From: Rhodococcus aetherivorans | Lineage (GTDB): Bacteria; Actinomycetota; Actinomycetes; Mycobacteriales; Mycobacteriaceae | DNA: 64,000 nucleotides | NCBI RefSeq assembly: GCF_011058165.1 | Contig: NZ_JAALEG010000002.1 | Span: forward strand, 1 to 64,000 | Direction: 5' to 3' | Notes under the pieces: generated by a model | Seen by the model: the letters and a program-made list of their open reading frames with translations, nothing else | Database searches by the model: none | Told to the model about the DNA's origin: nothing | Made by a program: the position numbers and the translations under genes | Shown here: positions 45,671 through 54,542 of the stretch, in pieces | How positions within the stretch are numbered: position 1 is the stretch's first letter | How the letters are laid out: each line of letters opens with the position of its first letter

Positions 45671-46930
45671 ATGCGGTCGGTCGAGGATCAACAGGCCAGG
45701 GTCACGGCGGCGGCGGTGGCGCCACGGCCGGTCCGGGTCGCCATCTCCGAGGCCCAGGGGCTGCTCTGCGCGGAGGAAGTGGTCACCGAACGGCCACTGC
45801 CCGGCTTCGACCAGGCCGCGATCGACGGTTACGCGGTCCGCAGCGTCGACGTCCAGGGGGCGGGCACCGACCGGACCGGCGAGGACGGCGAGCCGATCGA
45901 GCTGACCCTGCCCGTGGTGGGGGAGGTCTCGGCCGGCTCGCGTCAACCGATCCGGCTGCAGCCACGGCAGGCCGTGCGGGTGGACACCGGGGCGCCGCTG
46001 CCGACCCTCGCCGACGCCGTCCTCCCGCTCGACCGCACCGACGGTGGCCGCGCGCGCATCAAGGTCCTGCGTCCCGTCCGGACCGGCGACTACGTGCGCC
46101 GCGCCGGCGACGACGTCCAGCCCGGTGACGTCGCGGTCCGGGCCGGCACCATCATCGGGGCCGCCCAGGTCGGGCTGCTCGCGGCGGTCGGCCGCGACAA
46201 GGTGCTGGTCCATCCGCGTCCCCGGCTCTCGGTGATCTCCATCGGCGGCGAACTCGTGGACGTGGACCGCACTCCGGGCCCCGGCCAGGTGTACGACGTC
46301 AACTCGTACGCGCTCGCGGCGGCCGCCCGCGACGCCGGCGCGGACGTCAACCGCGTCGGAATCGCCAGCACCGACCCGAAGCGCCTGCGGGAGGTCGTCG
46401 AGGGCCAGCTGATCCGCTCCGAGATCGTCGTCGTCGCGGGAGCCGTCGGTGGCGGCGCGCTCGAGGACGTGCGCGAGGCGTTGTCGGACCTCGGCAAGCT
46501 CGAAGTGGAGCGGGTGGCGATGCACCCCGGTTCGGTGCAGGGGTTCGGCCAGCTCGGCCGCGACGAGGTGCCCACCTTCCTGCTGCCGGGCAACCCGGTC
46601 AGCGCGCTGGTCGTGTTCGAGGTGATGGTGCGGCCGCTGATCCGTATCGCGCTCGGCCGCCGGCAGCCGATGCGCCGCGTCGTCACCGCCCGCACCGTCA
46701 CGCCGATCACCTCGATCCCGGACCGCAAGGGATTCCTGCGGGGGCAGCTGATGCGCGACGAGGCGACCGGCGAGTACATGGTCCAGGCGCTCGGTGGGGC
46801 GGCGGGCGCGTCGTCGCACCTGCTGGCGACCCTGGCCGAGGCGAACTGCCTGGTGCTGATCGAGCCGGAGGTGACCGAGGTGCGCACCGGGGATCCGGTG
46901 GACGTCGCCTTCCTCGGACAGCGCGGCTGA
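45671..46930 (+). CDS. glp: MoeA/gephyrin-like molybdotransferase, probably the division protein Glp
   Basis: 419 residues from ATG 45671. MoeA architecture: PLPGFDQAAIDGYAVRSVDV, GEVSAGSRQPIRLQPRQAVR, RVDTGAPLP-type VRVDTGAPLPTLADAV, then the MogA-like domain VISIGGELVDVD, YDVNSYALAAAARDAGAD, and HPGSVQGFGQLG with FLLPGNPVSALVVFEV. Usual MoeA has HMKPGKP where this has MHPGSVQ. In corynebacteria the copy in this gene neighbourhood (with glpR) is Glp, which binds FtsZ and its membrane receptor. That assignment rests on the neighbouring glpR gene. Overlaps rimJ by 1 nt. Confidence 0.85.
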   Translation: MRSVEDQQARVTAAAVAPRPVRVAISEAQGLLCAEEVVTERPLPGFDQAAIDGYAVRSVDVQGAGTDRTGEDGEPIELTLPVVGEVSAGSRQPIRLQPRQAVRVDTGAPLPTLADAVLPLDRTDGGRARIKVLRPVRTGDYVRRAGDDVQPGDVAVRAGTIIGAAQVGLLAAVGRDKVLVHPRPRLSVISIGGELVDVDRTPGPGQVYDVNSYALAAAARDAGADVNRVGIASTDPKRLREVVEGQLIRSEIVVVAGAVGGGALEDVREALSDLGKLEVERVAMHPGSVQGFGQLGRDEVPTFLLPGNPVSALVVFEVMVRPLIRIALGRRQPMRRVVTARTVTPITSIPDRKGFLRGQLMRDEATGEYMVQALGGAAGASSHLLATLAEANCLVLIEPEVTEVRTGDPVDVAFLGQRG

Positions 46931-47565
46931 TGACCCGTCATCCGGGATGGCCGGCGGAGCTGGGCCCGCTGCGGGTGGCCGGCGGCCTGGTCACGGTGCG
47001 GCCGATCCGGCTGCGGGACGCGGCGGCGTGGAGCCGGTTGCGGATCCGGGACCGGGCGCATCTCGAGCCGTGGGAACCCACCGGCGACGTGCCGTGGGAG
47101 ATGCGCCATCACATCACCGTGTGGCCGGGGCTGTACCGCAGCCTGCGGGCGGAGGCCCGCCGGGGCCACATGCTGCCGATGGCGATCGAGCTCGACGGCG
47201 AGTTCTGCGGGCAGATCACCGTGGGCAACGTGGTGCGCGGAGCGCTGCGGTCGGCGTGGATCGGGTATTGGGTGGCCAAGCACGTCAACGGCCTGGGCGT
47301 GGCGACAGCGGCGGTGGCGCTGGGGCTCGACCACTGCTTCGGGCCGGCCGGACTGCACCGGGTGGAGGCCACGGTGCGGCCGGAGAACGTTGCGAGCCGC
47401 GCGGTCCTGCGCAACGTCGGCTTCCGGGAGGAGGGCCTGCTGCGGCGCTACCTCGACGTCGACGGGCGGTTCCGCGACCATCTGCTGGTCGCGATGACGG
47501 TCGAGGAGGTCCCCGGAAGCGTGTCCGATGTGCTGATCCGGGGCGGCCGGGCCACCTGGGCCTGA
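46930..47565 (+). CDS. rimJ: GNAT N-acetyltransferase, RimJ-like
   Basis: 211 residues. RimJ/RimL-type GNAT: VRPIRLRDAAAWSRLRIRDR, FCGQITVGNVVRGALRSAWI, GYWVAKHVNGLGVATAAVAL (acetyl-CoA loop) and HRVEATVRPENVASRAVLRN, VGFREEG. Acetylates protein N-termini or a small molecule. ATG overlaps the glp stop (TGATG). Equals Rv0995. Confidence 0.88.
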   Translation: MTRHPGWPAELGPLRVAGGLVTVRPIRLRDAAAWSRLRIRDRAHLEPWEPTGDVPWEMRHHITVWPGLYRSLRAEARRGHMLPMAIELDGEFCGQITVGNVVRGALRSAWIGYWVAKHVNGLGVATAAVALGLDHCFGPAGLHRVEATVRPENVASRAVLRNVGFREEGLLRRYLDVDGRFRDHLLVAMTVEEVPGSVSDVLIRGGRATWA

Positions 47566-47644
47566 TCTTGTAACGCAGATTACGTGCATCGCTGCGTAGT
47601 AATACCCACACGGTCCTATATCCCTGTGACTAGAGTGAAGAGAG

Positions 47645-47674
47645 TGTCACATGATTCGCGTGACTCGTGTGACA
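47645..47674. promoter_or_regulatory. Inverted TGTCACA/TGTGACA arms upstream of glpR
   Basis: TGTCACA and TGTGACA are perfect inverted 7-mers 16 bp apart, with another GTGAC between them. In the 225-bp gap before glpR, about 120 bp from its start. Possibly a regulator site (MtrA- or CRP-like GTGAC elements), but spacing does not match a consensus I can cite. Confidence 0.35.
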
Positions 47675-47790
47675 GCTGTAGTCATCTGAGTCGGCGTTTC
47701 TGTCCGGGTGACGGCTTCGGGGCCGCTAACCTGACGGGGTCAGTGGCGTCGACGGACTGGTAGGCGACAACTGGGAGGAGGGCCGCCGAA

Positions 47791-48645
47791 ATGCCGAACT
47801 CGCTCCTGTGGATCGGGCTGGTTGCCGTGTGGTTGTTCGTTCTGGTGCCCATGCTGGTCACGAAGCGCCCCCGTATTCGCCAGACGACCGACGCCGCACT
47901 CGCAACCCGGGTCCTGCACCGAGGTGACGACGAGCCACTCGCCCCGCGCGGGCCGGCCGCCGGTCATCGCACCGACCCCCACTGGCGTCCGAGTCGGGAT
48001 TCCGCCCGTCCCACAGCCGGCGACGACTCCGGTCGCGCCCGCACGGTGGACGACCGCAGACACCGCCACCCAGCGGAGGACCGCATGGACACACAGCTCG
48101 ACACCGACCACGACACCGACATCGACTTCGAGGAGCGTCCCGACCGGGCTCCCGCCCGGGAGTTCGTGCCCCAGCGCCGCGGACGCGGCGGATTCGACCC
48201 GCAGGCCGACGCCATGGCCCGGGCCGCGCGCTACGAGTTCCGGCAGCGCACCGTGCTCGGCCTGCTGTTCGCCGCGATCATCACCGCCGCCCTCGCCCTC
48301 ATCGTCTCGTCGGCCCTGTGGTGGCTGTGCACGGTGGCGACGGCTGCCCTCGCCGGCTACCTGATCTACCTCCGTCGCCAGGTGCGTGTCGAGCAGGAGA
48401 TCCGCCGCCGTCGCATGGCGCGCCTGAACCGTTCGCGGCTCGGCGTCGAGTCACACAGTGACGACGAGCTGCGGCTGGTCCCGGCCCGGCTGCGACGCCC
48501 CGGCGCGGTGGTGCTCGAGGTGGACGACGAGGACCCGGTGTTCGAGCACCTGGACCACTACACGGACGACGAGCCCGCCCACGAGACGTACGAACCCCGT
48601 TACGACGCCGACGACTACCCGGTGCGTCGGGCCTCCGGGGAGTAG
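47791..48645 (+). CDS. glpR: GlpR/SepX-like membrane receptor of Glp
   Basis: 284 residues. An N-terminal membrane helix (NSLLWIGLVAVWLFVLVPML) and a cytoplasmic disordered stretch (about 25-145) lead to two closely spaced hydrophobic helices (VLGLLFAAIITAALALIVSS, ALWWLCTVATAALAGYLIYL). A charged tail with PGAVVLEVDDEDPVFEHLDH follows. This is the three-span plan of the corynebacterial Glp receptor (SepX in Streptomyces, Rv0996 in position). Links the gephyrin-like protein to the divisome and polar growth machinery (inferred). Confidence 0.82.
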   Translation: MPNSLLWIGLVAVWLFVLVPMLVTKRPRIRQTTDAALATRVLHRGDDEPLAPRGPAAGHRTDPHWRPSRDSARPTAGDDSGRARTVDDRRHRHPAEDRMDTQLDTDHDTDIDFEERPDRAPAREFVPQRRGRGGFDPQADAMARAARYEFRQRTVLGLLFAAIITAALALIVSSALWWLCTVATAALAGYLIYLRRQVRVEQEIRRRRMARLNRSRLGVESHSDDELRLVPARLRRPGAVVLEVDDEDPVFEHLDHYTDDEPAHETYEPRYDADDYPVRRASGE

Positions 48646-48662
48646 TCACCGATCCGTTCGGG

Positions 48663-48717
48663 CCGAGCGAATGTATCGTTCATCTCCTCAGCGGTAGCGG
48701 GCGATACATTCGCTCGG
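48663..48717. terminator. 16-bp perfect stem with 23-nt loop between glpR and a methyltransferase gene
   Basis: CCGAGCGAATGTATCG pairs perfectly with CGATACATTCGCTCGG. Between convergent stops. The long loop and AT-bearing stem differ from the other terminator hairpins here. Confidence 0.65.
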
Positions 48718-48730
48718 AGCGAGGGCGTAT

Positions 48731-49522
48731 TCAGCGCGCGGTGACGATGTGCGCCACGAGAGGCGCCGACACCGAGCCGTCCGGGTCGGTGAACCGGGCC
48801 AGCACCGTTCGGGCCTCCGAGGTGATCGCCTCGTACGTTCCGGCGTCGAGCCGTTCGATCAACGGGCTGCCCTCGACCTCGGTCGCCACCATCGCATCCA
48901 CGGACGGGAACCGCGCGCTTCCGGTGTGCGTGGTGAACCGATCGACGGTGAGTCCGGCGTCGCGGAACCATCCCCGTAGTTCGTCGCGGTCCCCACAACT
49001 CCAGTAGGTGCCCAGGAGGGATGCCGCGGGCGGGCCGGCGTGCCGCACCGCGACGTCGACGAAGTCTCGGTATGCCGGCTGCTCGTCCAACGCGGCCGGC
49101 ACACACACGGCGACCATCTCCGTCGCCACGCGGCGCATCTCGCGCAGCGCCCGTGCACGATCGGGAAAGAACATCAGCGCCATCTGGCACAGCGCCGCAT
49201 CGAACGAACCGTCCGCGAACGGCAGCGCGCCGGCGTCACCCCGGTGCCATTCGAGGTCGGGACGCAACCGACGTGCCACCGCCAGCATGGCCTCACTGGC
49301 ATCGACACCGACCACCCGTCCCGACGGGCCTACCCGGTCGGCGGCTACGCGCGCGACGATCCCGGTTCCGCATGCCACGTCCAGCACCCGCGTGCCCGTC
49401 GTGATCGCAGCCTGGTCCAGCAGCCGTGGCGCCCACTGCGCGAAGATCGCGGGTACGAAGCGTGACTCGTACACCTCCGCGGCCGCCGGTGAAATCCCGA
49501 AGTTCTCGCTTGTGTTCGTCAT
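48731..49522 (-). CDS. Class I SAM-dependent methyltransferase
   Basis: 263 residues. UbiE/Methyltransf_11 core: [20 protein letters not shown] (motif I), [37 protein letters not shown] and [15 protein letters not shown]. The acceptor is unknown. Its ATG overlaps the LuxR gene's stop (ATGA), so the regulator and the enzyme are made together. Confidence 0.85.
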   Translation of the reverse strand: MTNTSENFGISPAAAEVYESRFVPAIFAQWAPRLLDQAAITTGTRVLDVACGTGIVARVAADRVGPSGRVVGVDASEAMLAVARRLRPDLEWHRGDAGALPFADGSFDAALCQMALMFFPDRARALREMRRVATEMVAVCVPAALDEQPAYRDFVDVAVRHAGPPAASLLGTYWSCGDRDELRGWFRDAGLTVDRFTTHTGSARFPSVDAMVATEVEGSPLIERLDAGTYEAITSEARTVLARFTDPDGSVSAPLVAHIVTAR

Positions 49523-51168
49523 ACACCGAGGATGGCGCCGCGCCCGGGTGCCGCGCATCGGGCAGGTGACCCATCTTCCGGGTGGGCGGCGGCATACGCG
49601 GCGGCCTCCGAGCGGTTCCGCACGCCGAGCTTGCGGAGGATGTGGCTCACGTGGTGCGCCACCGTCTTGCGGGAGACGAACAGCCGGCCGGCGATCTCCG
49701 GATTCGTCAAACCCCTCGCGAGCAGGTCCAGTACTTCGCGTTCGCGGGCGGTGAGGCCGCTGTCGAGATCCGGGCCGGCGCGAGTGGTGGCGCGGATGCC
49801 GGCGCCGCGCACCCCGAGACGCCGCAACAGGGCCGCGGAACGGTCCGCGGCGGCGACGGCTCCGAGTTCCCGGAAGATCGTCACCGCCGTTCGCCCGCGT
49901 GCGGTCGCGAGGACAGGATCGTCGTTCATCGCCGACGCGGCCAGTTCGAGCAGGCATCGGGCCTCCTCGAACGGCGCCGAGCGGTCCGCCCAGCGAGCGG
50001 CGGCCGTCTCGAAGGCATCGACCGCGGCCGCCACGCAGCCCTGCGCCGCGGCAGTCAGCGCCGACGCCTCCACCGCCTCGGGACCGTCGGGATCGAGCGC
50101 CGCCGCGGTGGTCGTCGCCGCGTTCAGGTCGCCCGTGGCCGCCTGGGCCCGGGCACACAGCAGGGACGTGGTGCCGTGACGTTCGAGCAGCCGCCGGGCG
50201 GTTGCGGGATCGCCGTCGGCGAGGGCGACCTCGGCGCGGGCGGTGTCCAATTCCGTGGTCGGGCGGCGGGATCGGTCCAGCATCGCCCGGGCCTCGTCGA
50301 GCCGCCCCTGCCGGACCCGGAGCGTGGCGAGGGCCGCGACGGCGCGCGCGTGGACGGCGGGGCAGACCTTCTCGTCGAGCGTGAGAACCGCCGTCAGGAG
50401 CCGGTCCGCCTCCGCCCAACGGCCCGCGGTGAGCAGCAATGCCCCGTAGAGGGTGCGGCACTCGACGTACAGGAAGGGACACCCCCAGCGGGAGGTGAAG
50501 TCCTCGGCGACGCGGCACCACTCGTCGGCGCGACGGGTGTCGCCGGCGAGCGCACACGCGCCCAGCATGTCGCAGCAGACGAACACGACGGTGTCGAATC
50601 GGCGGTCCGCATCGCCCAGAGCGGCCGCCGCGGCCTCGTCCAGCAGCGCGAATCCGGGTTCCAGGTCGCCCCGGGCCACAGCCACGTGACCGGACTGGGC
50701 GAGTGCCACCAGTTCGAGATCCCGGTCGCCGCATCGGTGTGCGGCGTCCAGGGCGCGCGCCGCCCACGGTCCGGCCGCTGCGGCGTCCGGGAGCAGGCGG
50801 TGGGCGTGTGCCACCCACACCAGGGCGTGCAACGCGCCCGGTGCGCCCTCGGGCAGCAGTCGCTGCGCCCGGCGGACCCAACCGTGGGCCACCGACCGGT
50901 TGCCGAAATCGGACGTGTAGCTGATGCTCAGCCACGCCGCGCAGCGAACCGCACTCTCTCGGTCGCCGATCCGGAGAGCCGTCGTGTAGGCCCTGCGATA
51001 GGCGGCGACGCTGTCGTCGAGGAGCCCGAGCCACCACGACGCCTCGCCGACGCCGAGCCACGCCGCCGGATCGTCGGTCGCGGCCGCCACCGACGTCAGG
51101 TCGGCCAGCGCGGCGGCCCACCGACCCTCCCGCAGGGCCTGCTCCCCGCGGAGGCGCACTGCATCCAC
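49519..51168 (-). CDS. LuxR-family transcriptional regulator with helical repeat sensor
   Basis: 549 residues if GTG 51168 is the start; further upstream the frame runs antisense through the tRNA gene. Residues ~1-450 are alpha-helical repeats of TPR/MalT type ([29 protein letters not shown]-like units) without an N-terminal ATPase. The C-terminal HTH is [40 protein letters not shown]. Likely controls its operon partner methyltransferase or itself; ligand unknown. Confidence 0.78.
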   Translation of the reverse strand: MDAVRLRGEQALREGRWAAALADLTSVAAATDDPAAWLGVGEASWWLGLLDDSVAAYRRAYTTALRIGDRESAVRCAAWLSISYTSDFGNRSVAHGWVRRAQRLLPEGAPGALHALVWVAHAHRLLPDAAAAGPWAARALDAAHRCGDRDLELVALAQSGHVAVARGDLEPGFALLDEAAAAALGDADRRFDTVVFVCCDMLGACALAGDTRRADEWCRVAEDFTSRWGCPFLYVECRTLYGALLLTAGRWAEADRLLTAVLTLDEKVCPAVHARAVAALATLRVRQGRLDEARAMLDRSRRPTTELDTARAEVALADGDPATARRLLERHGTTSLLCARAQAATGDLNAATTTAAALDPDGPEAVEASALTAAAQGCVAAAVDAFETAAARWADRSAPFEEARCLLELAASAMNDDPVLATARGRTAVTIFRELGAVAAADRSAALLRRLGVRGAGIRATTRAGPDLDSGLTAREREVLDLLARGLTNPEIAGRLFVSRKTVAHHVSHILRKLGVRNRSEAAAYAAAHPEDGSPARCAAPGRGAILGV

Positions 51169-51267
51169 ATGTCGATTGTCCGCCGCCGTGACCTGTGCCG
51201 ATACCGCAATTTCGTCTCCGGCTCGCTGGTTTGCTACAGTTTGCGAGCGGTTCCGAACGGAACCTGC

Positions 51268-51343
51268 GGGGCTGTGGCGCAGTTGGTAGCGCGCTTCGTT
51301 CGCATCGAAGAGGTCAGGGGTTCGATTCCCCTCAGCTCCACCA
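51268..51343 (+). tRNA. tRNA-Ala (anticodon CGC), CCA encoded
   Basis: 73 nt plus CCA. Acceptor GGGGCTG/CAGCTCC with the G3-U70 pair that marks alanine tRNAs; D-arm GCGC-AGTTGGTA-GCGC; anticodon stem CTTCG/CGAAG with loop TTCGCAT (anticodon CGC, reads GCG); T-arm AGGGG-TTCGATT-CCCCT. Confidence 0.96.
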
Positions 51344-51344
51344 C

Positions 51345-51379
51345 CGAAGGGCGTCTCCCGGACAGGGAGGCGCCCTTCG
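51345..51379 (+). terminator. Hairpin right after tRNA-Ala
   Basis: CGAAGGGCGTCTCCC pairs with GGGAGGCGCCCTTCG (14 Watson-Crick plus one G-T) around a 5-nt loop, 1 bp past the CCA. Confidence 0.8.
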
Positions 51380-51441
51380 TCGTCGATGCCGTGCCGCCGA
51401 TTGCCGGCCGAACCGGCCCGCGGTCGGGGAGACTGTGTGAC

Positions 51442-51597
51442 ATGGAACACAGAATGAGTGACGACGAACTGCGGCGCGCTATTCGAGTGCTCCGCGAACG
51501 TGCCGACAGCGCCCGCAGCGAAGGGCGCGAGGCCGACGCCGACGGCATCGAGGAGACGATCCGCAAGTACCAGGAGGAGATGGCCCAGCGTCTCTGA
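51442..51597 (+). CDS. Small charged helical protein (51 aa)
   Basis: [20 protein letters not shown], then [20 protein letters not shown] and [11 protein letters not shown]: almost wholly amphipathic helix rich in Glu and Arg. A second ATG (51454) would give 47 residues. GGGGAGA lies upstream. Located between tRNA-Ala and an SDR gene; unknown family, but the composition and a clean ORF support it. Confidence 0.6.
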   Translation: MEHRMSDDELRRAIRVLRERADSARSEGREADADGIEETIRKYQEEMAQRL

Positions 51598-51773
51598 GCC
51601 GTCCGCGCGCATCGGTGCCGCCCGCGCGCATTCGTCGCGCACACGCACTGTCGAGCGCGCGGCCGGCGGTCCCATACGCCCTCAGCCCCTCTCTCTCACC
51701 GCGGCGCCCGCGCGGCGCCGCGGCGGATCGCGCCGCGCTAAGGTGACCCGCACACGACGAATCGGGGGCGGAG

Positions 51774-52634
51774 ATGGCGATCAAGGACCTGCGGGGCCGG
51801 AAGTTCCTCGTGACCGGGGCGGCCAGCGGCATCGGCCGGGCGCTGGCCCTGGCCGCCGCCGCGGAGGGTGCCGAACTGGTGCTCACCGACCTCGCCGCCG
51901 ACGGTCTCGACGACACGGTGCGGACGGTGCGCGAAGGGGGTGGGTCGGTGCTGCACGCCGCCGCCCTCGACATCTCCGACTACGACGCGGTCACCGCCTT
52001 CGCCGCCGACGTCCACGACCGCGCCGGCGCCCTCGACGTGGTCGCCAACGTCGCCGGAACGTCGGTGTGGGGCACGGTCGACGCCCTCGAGCACCGCCAC
52101 TGGAAGCAGATGGTCGACGTCAACCTGATGGGCCCGATCCACGTCATCGAGAACTTCGTGCCCCCCATGATCGAGGCCGGCCGCGGCGGGCACCTCGTCA
52201 ACGTCTCCTCCGCGGCGGGCCTGCTGGCCCTGCCGTGGCACGCGGCGTACAGCGCGAGCAAGTTCGGCCTGCGCGGGGTCTCCGAGGTGCTGCGCTTCGA
52301 CCTGCACCGGCACCGCATCGGGGTCTCGCTCGTCGTGCCCGGCGCCGTGCGTACCCCGCTGGTGAACTCGGTGCAGATCGTCGGCGTGGACCGCGACCAT
52401 CCGACCGCCCGAAAGCTCACCTCGCGGTTCGAGCGGCACGCCGCGTCGCCGGAGAAGGTCGCCGGGTGCATCCTCGCCGGGATCCGGAAGAACCGTTTCC
52501 TGGTGTACACGTCGTTCGACGTGCGCTTCGGTTACTGGTGGGCCCGCAAGTTCGCGCCTCCGTACAACGTGGTGATGCAGCTCGCCAACAACTACTTCTC
52601 CCGCACGCTCGAGGCGGTGCGTACCCGCCGGTGA
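51774..52634 (+). CDS. Short-chain dehydrogenase/reductase
   Basis: 286 residues. KFLVTGAASGIGRALALAAA gives the TGxxxGIG cofactor motif; NVAGTSVWGTVDALEHRHWK the NAG region; the catalytic Ser is in LVNVSSAAGLLALP and the YxxxK in HAAYSASKFGLRGVSEVL. LVVPGAVRTPLV follows. Extra C-terminal ~60 residues with NRFLVYTSFDVRFGYWWARK could associate with the membrane. Substrate unknown; TLTDLAA after strand 2 with Asp suggests NAD preference. Confidence 0.88.
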   Translation: MAIKDLRGRKFLVTGAASGIGRALALAAAAEGAELVLTDLAADGLDDTVRTVREGGGSVLHAAALDISDYDAVTAFAADVHDRAGALDVVANVAGTSVWGTVDALEHRHWKQMVDVNLMGPIHVIENFVPPMIEAGRGGHLVNVSSAAGLLALPWHAAYSASKFGLRGVSEVLRFDLHRHRIGVSLVVPGAVRTPLVNSVQIVGVDRDHPTARKLTSRFERHAASPEKVAGCILAGIRKNRFLVYTSFDVRFGYWWARKFAPPYNVVMQLANNYFSRTLEAVRTRR

Positions 52635-52637
52635 CGC

Positions 52638-53300
52638 TCAGGCGGGCGTCTTGTCGAGGGCGAACTCGCGCAGCCGTGTTCCCGCCCGCAGCGCCTCCCG
52701 ATCGTGCGTGACCATCACGACGGCGACGTCGCGTTCGCGTGCCATCCGTTCGAGCAGCTCGACGATCTCCCGGCTGCGCTCGGCGTCCAGCGCCGAAGTC
52801 GGCTCGTCGACCAGCAGCACCGCCGGATCGTTGACCAGGCTCCGGGCGATCGCGACCCGCTGCCGCTGCCCGCCGGAGAGCTGGTGCGGGCGGCGGTCGG
52901 CCTGCTGCGTCAGGCCCACCGCGGCGAGCAGGTCGCGGGCGCGGGCCCGGTCGAGCCGGCGCCCGCTCAGGTGCGCGATCAGCGAGAGCTGTTCGGTGGC
53001 GGTCAGCGAGGGAAGCAGATTCGCCTGCTGGAACACGAAGCCGATCCGTTCGCGCCGCAGCCGCGTGCGGGCCGCCGCGTCGAGGCCCGTGGTGTCCACG
53101 CCGTCGAGGACGACCCGCCCGGAGTCGGGCACGGTGAGCAGCCCCGCGACGGCCAGCAGGCTCGACTTGCCGGATCCGGACGGACCGGTGACGGCGACCG
53201 TCTCGCCGGGCTCGGCGTGGAAGTCCAGGCCGTCGAGGACGCGCAGCGTGGCGTCGCCGTCGGGATAGGTGAGGACGATGTCGGTGAGCCGCACGCTCAT
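52638..53300 (-). CDS. ABC transporter ATP-binding protein (LolD/MacB type)
   Basis: 220 residues from ATG 53300. VAVTGPSGSGKSSLL (Walker A), FVFQQANLLPSLTATEQ (Q-loop region typical of MacB-like ATPases), LSGGQRQRVAIARSLV, VLLVDEPTSALDAERSREI, VVMVTHDREALR. Pairs with the FtsX-like permease upstream. Likely exports or extracts a lipoprotein, peptide or lipid (unknown). Confidence 0.92.
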   Translation of the reverse strand: MSVRLTDIVLTYPDGDATLRVLDGLDFHAEPGETVAVTGPSGSGKSSLLAVAGLLTVPDSGRVVLDGVDTTGLDAAARTRLRRERIGFVFQQANLLPSLTATEQLSLIAHLSGRRLDRARARDLLAAVGLTQQADRRPHQLSGGQRQRVAIARSLVNDPAVLLVDEPTSALDAERSREIVELLERMARERDVAVVMVTHDREALRAGTRLREFALDKTPA

Positions 53301-53303
53301 GGT

Positions 53304-53359
53304 GGTGCCTTTCTCGAACGAGTCGGTGTCTTTCGAACAGCGTCGGTGTCTCGAACAGC
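53304..53359 (-). repeat. Imperfect ~18-20 bp tandem repeats between permease stop and ATPase start
   Basis: Two clear units (20 bp at 53322-53341, 18 bp at 53342-53359) share GTTCGA and GACACCGAC; a third degraded unit (53304-53321) keeps GTTCGAGAAAG. The first unit starts on the base after the permease TGA. The last holds the ATPase ribosome site (GAAAGG). Confidence 0.7.
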
Positions 53360-54439
53360 TCAGTGGGCCGCGGCGAGCGCGGTGAGCGGGTCGACGGAGC
53401 CGATGCGTGCGACGGCCGCCGCGGCCCCGAGGAGGCCGACCCCGACCAGCGCGACGAACGGCAGCACGGTCGTGGCCGCGCTCAGCGTGAACGGCACGAC
53501 GGTGGCTGCGGCCGCTCCCGCGGCTGTCGCGGCGACGGTGCCCAGGCCGGTGCCGAGCACGAGCACCACCGCGGCCTGTCCGAGGGCGTCGCGCAGCAGG
53601 TAGGAGGTGGAGGCGCCGACCGCGCGCAGCACCGCGATGTCCCGGCTGCGCTGGACCGTCCACACCGTGAAGAACGCACCCACGACGAGGGCGCCGACGA
53701 CGAGCAGCATGCCCTGCATCAGCAGCAGCGACCCGCGTTCGGAGGTGTACGAGCCGACGGTGTTCAGGGTCGCGGACGTGTCGAGGACGCTCGTGCCGGT
53801 CGCGGCCGCGGCCGCCGCCGTGTCGAACCCGGGACCGGTCCGCAGCGCGATCACCGTCCCGTCGGCGCCGGCCGTCGCGGGGAGTTCGCGCCAGGTGCCG
53901 AGGTCGAGCCACACCACGGGCTGATGGCTGTAGTAGGAGCCCTCGACGAGAGCGGTGAGGGTGACCTCCCGCCCGCCGACGGTCAGGACGGTGCCCGGCG
54001 TCCAGCCGTTGTCGGTGGCGAGTTGCGCGTCGACCGCCGCCGTCGCCGGGCGCAGGGCCGCCGGTGCCGCGAAGGAACCGGGAGCGACCCCGAACAGTGC
54101 CGCCATCACCTCGCGCCCGCCCGCACCGACGCGTCCGGGGGCAACGCCGAGCACGGCGGTGTCGGTCACGCCGGGTTGCGCGGCGAGGGCGGTGCGCTGC
54201 GCGTCCGTGACGGTGGACTCCCCGAACGACAGGTCGGACGGATCGGCGTCACCGCCGTCGAGGGCGAAGTGATCGGCGCCGATGCCGCGGATCGCGGCGA
54301 TCGACTGGTTGCCCAGGCCCGCGGTGAGGCCGGAGAGCATGACGACGAGAAACGAGACCAGGACGAGCACCGCCGACATGACGGCGAAGCGCCCCGTGGC
54401 GAAGCGCAGATCGCGCAGTGCGAGGAACATGAGTTCCAC
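53360..54439 (-). CDS. FtsX-like ABC permease
   Basis: 359 residues. N-terminal span (FAVMSAVLVLVSFLVVMLSG), a ~200-residue extracytoplasmic domain, then three spans (LLLMQGMLLVVGALVVGAFF, AAVVLVLGTGLGTVAATAAG, TTVLPFVALVGVGLLGAAAA). RSRDIAVLRAVGASTSYLLR is the FtsX/MacB cytoplasmic coupling segment and SVDPLTALAA the conserved ending. Forms an exporter with the downstream ATPase. Divergent from a histidine kinase that may control it. Confidence 0.88.
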   Translation of the reverse strand: MELMFLALRDLRFATGRFAVMSAVLVLVSFLVVMLSGLTAGLGNQSIAAIRGIGADHFALDGGDADPSDLSFGESTVTDAQRTALAAQPGVTDTAVLGVAPGRVGAGGREVMAALFGVAPGSFAAPAALRPATAAVDAQLATDNGWTPGTVLTVGGREVTLTALVEGSYYSHQPVVWLDLGTWRELPATAGADGTVIALRTGPGFDTAAAAAATGTSVLDTSATLNTVGSYTSERGSLLLMQGMLLVVGALVVGAFFTVWTVQRSRDIAVLRAVGASTSYLLRDALGQAAVVLVLGTGLGTVAATAAGAAAATVVPFTLSAATTVLPFVALVGVGLLGAAAAVARIGSVDPLTALAAAH

Positions 54440-54542
54440 GGTGCCCGGTGCGGCGATGCCGGCGCATCGCTCGGTGGATGGGTTCCCGGATCAATCGAAA
54501 GTGGGAGGCGGCGGCGTGCGCGGCGGTGTTAGCGTCGGTGAA

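Noticed and set aside
47645-47674. MtrA or CRP/GlxR binding site before glpR
   Set aside because: GTGAC/TGTCACA elements are present, but neither the half-site spacing of a CRP-type TGTGA-N6-TCACA site nor an 11-bp MtrA-type period is met. Recorded only as an inverted repeat.
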